Positions 43,238 through 45,686 of a DNA stretch of 45,686 nucleotides are shown here, piece by piece. A program made the translations under genes and the position numbers. Under the pieces are notes generated by a model, which did no database searches, was not told where the DNA came from, and saw only the letters and a program-made list of their open reading frames with translations. The stretch comes from Phycicoccus flavus (lineage in GTDB: Bacteria; Actinomycetota; Actinomycetes; Actinomycetales; Dermatophilaceae): contig NZ_SAYU02000030.1 of the NCBI RefSeq assembly GCF_004025965.2, forward strand, positions 1 through 45,686, read 5' to 3'. Position 1 is the stretch's first letter; each line of letters opens with the position of its first letter.

Positions 43238-43702
43238 TCAGCCCAGGACGAGCTCGACGACCCGCTCGGCCGGCGGCGCGAACCCCAGCCGGGTGTAGAG
43301 GGCCCGGGCGGCGGGGGCCGCGGGCATCCGGACCGTGCGGACGCCGTCGGCCCGGGCCCGGTCGAGCAGGGTGCGCAGCAGCCGCTCACCGATCCCCTCG
43401 CCCCGGGCGTCCGCGGTCACGTAGAGGAAGTCGACGTCGAGGCGGGCGCCGGCGGGCTCACGGACGGTCGGCAGCAGCGGCACCCGGCTGCCGTGAACGG
43501 TGCCGAGCGGGCGGCCGGACGGCTCCTCGGCCAGCCAGGTCCGCCGCGAGCGGTCCCGCAGCCAGGCGTCGGCCAGCGTGTCGAGGTAGCCGGCCGGCAC
43601 CGCGCGCCCGCGCTCGCGGTCGTCCTGGAGGTGGAGGGCGGCGACCGAGAAGGCGTCGGTGGGCGCGGCCTCGCGCACCCGCAGCGCCCGCGTCGTCTCC
43701 AC
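43238..43702 (-). CDS. GNAT-family N-acetyltransferase
   Basis: The 154-residue protein has the GNAT acetyl-CoA motif A-D-A-R-G-E-G-I-G-E-R-L-L and the C-terminal A-R-A-L-Y-T-R-L-G-F. Target unknown. I choose the GTG at 43702 (M-E-T-T-R-A-L-R-V-R) because a -10-like CATGCT lies 6 nt before it; the frame stays open to 43741 without a better signal. Confidence 0.82.
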   Translation of the reverse strand: METTRALRVREAAPTDAFSVAALHLQDDRERGRAVPAGYLDTLADAWLRDRSRRTWLAEEPSGRPLGTVHGSRVPLLPTVREPAGARLDVDFLYVTADARGEGIGERLLRTLLDRARADGVRTVRMPAAPAARALYTRLGFAPPAERVVELVLG

Positions 43703-43786
43703 GCGCCCAGCATGACGGATGGACCGGGCGCCGCGCAGCACGTCCGCGGCGCGGTGCCGTGCCCGGGCGACCCCCGGAGGTGGGGG

Positions 43787-44596
43787 TCAGCCGCGCGCGT
43801 CGGCCTCGAGGCGGGCGGCGTGGTCGGGGACGACGTTCGAGACGTCGCGCGGCGGGCGCTCGTACCCGGTGGGCTCGGGCCGCGGCGGGACCTCGACGAC
43901 CGGGCGGTCGACCCGTTCCCACGGCACCTGGCCCAGCAGGTGGTGGATCATGTTCACCCGGCTGCGGCGCTTGTCGTCGGACTCGACCTCGAACCACGGG
44001 GCCTCGGGGATGTCGGTGTGGACGAACATCGCGTCCTTGGCCCGCGAGTAGTCCTCCCACCGCGTGATCGAGGCGACGTCGTTGGGGCTGAGCTTCCAGC
44101 GGCGCATCGGGTCCTCGGCCCGCGAGCGGAACCGCTTCTCTTGCTCGGTGTCGGAGACGCTGAACCAGTACTTCAAGAGGATGATCCCGTCCTCGACGAG
44201 CATCCGCTCGTAGGTCGGCGCCTGCCGCAGGAAGCGCTCGTACTGCTCCTCGGTGCAGTAGCCCATGACCCGCTCGACGCCGGCGCGGTTGTACCAGGAC
44301 CGGTCGAGCAGGACGATCTCGCCGGCGGCCGGCAGGTGCGGGACGTAGCGCTGGAAGTACCACTGCGAGCGTTCTCGCTCGGTCGGCGCCGGCAGGGCCA
44401 CGATCCGCGCGACGCGGGGGTTCAGGTACTCGGTGACGCGCTTGATGGTCGAGCCCTTGCCGGCGGCGTCGCGGCCCTCGAAGACGACGACGATCCGCGC
44501 GCCCGTGGCCTGCACCCACGCCTGCAGCTCGACGAGCTCGGCCTGCAGGCGGCGCAGCTCGCGCTCGTACAGCTTCTTCTTCATCCGTCCGGCCAT
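43787..44596 (-). CDS. ppk2: Polyphosphate kinase 2
   Basis: The 269-residue PPK2 transfers phosphate between polyphosphate and nucleotides (class I enzymes favour ADP or GDP to NTP). Walker A is F-E-G-R-D-A-A-G-K-G-S-T, the lid/Walker B part is L-L-D-R-S-W-Y-N-R-A-G-V-E-R-V-M-G, and R-R-W-K-L-S-P-N-D follows. The ATG at 44596 (M-A-G-R-M-K-K-K) has GGAG 7 nt upstream, better than the in-frame start at 44632. It sits after a long intergenic stretch with several hairpins, so its expression may be controlled in the leader. Confidence 0.93.
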   Translation of the reverse strand: MAGRMKKKLYERELRRLQAELVELQAWVQATGARIVVVFEGRDAAGKGSTIKRVTEYLNPRVARIVALPAPTERERSQWYFQRYVPHLPAAGEIVLLDRSWYNRAGVERVMGYCTEEQYERFLRQAPTYERMLVEDGIILLKYWFSVSDTEQEKRFRSRAEDPMRRWKLSPNDVASITRWEDYSRAKDAMFVHTDIPEAPWFEVESDDKRRSRVNMIHHLLGQVPWERVDRPVVEVPPRPEPTGYERPPRDVSNVVPDHAARLEADARG

Positions 44597-44667
44597 GGCG
44601 GGCTCCGTTTCGCGGACCCCGGTGCGGGACACCGGGCCCGGCGGTCGAGAACGGTCGGTGACATGGT

Positions 44668-44700
44668 GAGGCCCCGGGCAGTATGAGTGCCCGGGGCCTC
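44668..44700. terminator. 13-bp perfect hairpin upstream of ppk2
   Basis: GAGGCCCCGGGCA (44668-44680) pairs exactly with TGCCCGGGGCCTC (44688-44700) around loop GTATGAG. No T-run follows on either strand. It could end upstream transcription or be part of a structured ppk2 leader. Confidence 0.5.
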
Positions 44701-44759
44701 GGCGACGTGGCGTGATGCTCCGCGTCTCGCGAGTCGGGGTCCGGTCGCCGCCACCCGCA

Positions 44760-44849
44760 TCACCGGGTGGCTCCTCGCGGCGAAACCGCGGGGCCTGGCG
44801 GCCTCTTCCGTCTCGGTCCCTCCACCACCTCGGTGGTGGAGTGGGTCAT
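44760..44849 (-). CDS. Candidate 29-residue small ORF in ppk2 leader
   Basis: ATG at 44849 has AGAGGA 6 nt upstream. The product begins M-T-H-S-T-T-E-V-V-E-G and continues basic and Pro-rich to R-G-A-T-R. A hairpin (44820-44841) lies inside its first codons. It is too short for codon statistics and I recognise no family. A leader peptide is one possibility; it may not be translated at all. Confidence 0.3.
   Translation of the reverse strand: MTHSTTEVVEGPRRKRPPGPAVSPRGATR
44820..44841. other. 10-bp hairpin CTCCACCACC / GGTGGTGGAG
   Basis: Perfect 10-bp arms (44820-44829 and 44832-44841) with a 2-nt centre. On the minus strand it starts about 8 nt after the candidate leader ORF start. Confidence 0.45.
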
Positions 44850-45018
44850 GTCTAGTCCTCTGCGCCTCGTGCTGGCAAGGGGGCGGCGGGACCTCTTCCC
44901 GTCGCGTCCGCCGACGGCGGCGTGTCGTCGGCGTGTCGTGTGACGCGCGTGACCGTCGCCCGACCTGTGGACCACGCGTCCCGCCATGCGGGACCGCGCC
45001 GCGACGACCGCCCCGGGA

Positions 45019-45036
45019 CCGGGGTTCCGGCCCCGG
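45019..45036 (-). terminator. Hairpin after thrS
   Basis: CCGGGG (45019-45024) pairs with CCCCGG (45031-45036) around 6 nt, beginning 9 nt after the thrS stop codon on the minus strand. GC-rich and without T-run, as typical for putative actinobacterial terminators. Confidence 0.45.
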
Positions 45037-45044
45037 AGGCGCAG

Positions 45045-45686
45045 TCAGACCTGGCGCCGGTCCGCGACGGCCGCGGCGATCTCGGCGACGGCCTCGTCCA
45101 CGGGCACGCCGTTCTTCTGGCTCCCGTCCCGGTAGCGGAACGACACCGCGCCCGCGTCCCGGTCCTCCCCACCGGCGATGAGGACGAACGGCACCTTGGC
45201 CTTGCTCGCGTTGCGGATCTTCTTGGGGAAGCGGTCGTCGGAGGTGTCCAGCTCGAAGCGCAGCCCCGCGGCCCGCAGCTTCTCGCCGACTTGGGACAGG
45301 TACGGGACGAACTCCTCGGCCACCGGGACGCCGAGCGCCTGCACCGGCGAGAGCCACGGGGGGAACGCGCCGGCGTAGTGCTCGACGAGGACCCCGATGA
45401 AGCGCTCGATGGACCCGAACTTCGCCGAGTGGATCATCACCGGCTCCTGGCGGGAGCCGTCCGCCGCCTGGTACTCCAGCCCGAACCGGTGCGGCTGGTT
45501 GAAGTCGTACTGGATGGTCGACATCTGCCAGGTCCGGCCGATGGCGTCGCGCGCCTGCACGGAGATCTTCGGCCCGTAGAACGCGGCGCCTCCGGGGTCC
45601 TCGACGAGGTCGACGCCGAAGGACTCGGCGGTGCGGCGCAGGACGTCGGTGGCGGCCTCCCACTGCTCGTCGGAGCCGATGAACTT
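45045..45686 (-). CDS. thrS: Threonyl-tRNA synthetase, C-terminal part (runs off right edge)
   Basis: The last 213 residues of ThrRS, with the N-terminus beyond the window. Class II core pieces are visible: [26 protein letters not shown] and [15 protein letters not shown], then the anticodon-binding domain (P-V-A-E-E-F-V-P-Y to R-R-Q-V). Note F-N-Q-P-H-R-F in place of the more usual F-x-x-P-x-R-F, a normal variant. The full frame is open to the window end. In related genomes thrS is directly followed by the HIT gene; here ppk2, GNAT and SDR intervene. Confidence 0.96.
   Translation of the reverse strand, partial: KFIGSDEQWEAATDVLRRTAESFGVDLVEDPGGAAFYGPKISVQARDAIGRTWQMSTIQYDFNQPHRFGLEYQAADGSRQEPVMIHSAKFGSIERFIGVLVEHYAGAFPPWLSPVQALGVPVAEEFVPYLSQVGEKLRAAGLRFELDTSDDRFPKKIRNASKAKVPFVLIAGGEDRDAGAVSFRYRDGSQKNGVPVDEAVAEIAAAVADRRQV

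Larger units (their letters stand above)
44597..45044 (-). other. 448-nt intergenic stretch between thrS and ppk2
   Basis: No large gene is supported. The stretch holds four hairpins (44668-44700, 44820-44841, 44978-44994, 45019-45036), one candidate 29-codon ORF and a possible promoter pair TTGCCA / TAGACA on the minus strand 18 nt apart, the second overlapping the ORF start. It may be the ppk2 leader, a small RNA locus or both. Confidence 0.5.

Noticed and set aside
44668-44700. Classic rho-independent terminator for ppk2 or thrS
   Set aside because: The stem is excellent but no T-run follows on either strand, so I list it only as terminator-like.
44760-45044. T-box riboswitch for threonine
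   Set aside because: The stretch is downstream of thrS, not upstream, and no T-box sequence or specifier loop is seen; the thrS 5-prime region is outside the window.

Overview
The window is a gene-dense stretch of a very high-GC Gram-positive chromosome, almost certainly an actinomycete. Supporting signs are GTG and TTG starts, PIM-type phosphoinositide lipid genes (pimA, PIM acyltransferase, PIP synthase), a ScpAB/ParA/XerD block, and many TAnnnT -10 boxes 6-7 nt before start codons (leaderless transcription). Gene content and order suit Micrococcales (for example Intrasporangiaceae-like taxa), but genus cannot be decided by reading alone.

Layout. 1-82: the 5-prime end of an IS481-type transposase running off the left edge, with a hairpin over its ribosome binding site. 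142-2142: a MalY/PatB-like PLP C-S lyase and, convergent to it, a methyltransferase preceded by a 36-codon small ORF. 2261-2334: tRNA-Pro(GGG). 2564-11427 (minus strand): der, cmk, tyrA, rluB, scpB, scpA, parA, xerD and ald, a chromosome segregation and translation housekeeping block ordered as in many actinobacteria. 11553-12203: a two-TM protein of unknown function. 12221-12484: two near-identical copies of a double-palindromic intergenic repeat. 12519-27066: hisS, MBL-fold hydrolase, cyclophilin, DUF349 protein, rel, apt, secF, secD, yajC, ruvB, ruvA, ruvC, yebC and pdxT, with a LexA/SOS-like box at the ruvC promoter. 27129-35515: accessory genes (GNAT, kynureninase, and a six-gene fully overlapping polyglutamate-capsule-like operon). 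35680-39979: pdxS, a LemA-like membrane protein, pimA, PIM acyltransferase and PIP synthase. 40070-44596: threonine-aldolase-like enzyme, MSMEG_6728-family protein, HIT/Ap4A-phosphorylase-like protein, SDR, GNAT and PPK2. 45045-45686: the C-terminal 213 residues of ThrRS, cut by the right edge.

The most unusual part is 28913-35515. PgsB (Mur-ligase-like amide ligase), a tandemly duplicated PgsC and a much enlarged CapA/PgsA are preceded in the same operon by a GAF plus degenerate-kinase-like protein, a 39-residue single-TM protein and a four-TM protein with a degenerate GGDEF-like domain. Neighbouring genes overlap by 4 nt at every junction but one, where the overlap is 20 nt. The operon lies between pdxS and pdxT, which are normally close together, so it looks like an accessory cassette within a conserved housekeeping block. 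I propose a regulated gamma-linked polyamino-acid (capsule-like) assembly system with built-in membrane regulators; the regulatory roles are inference.
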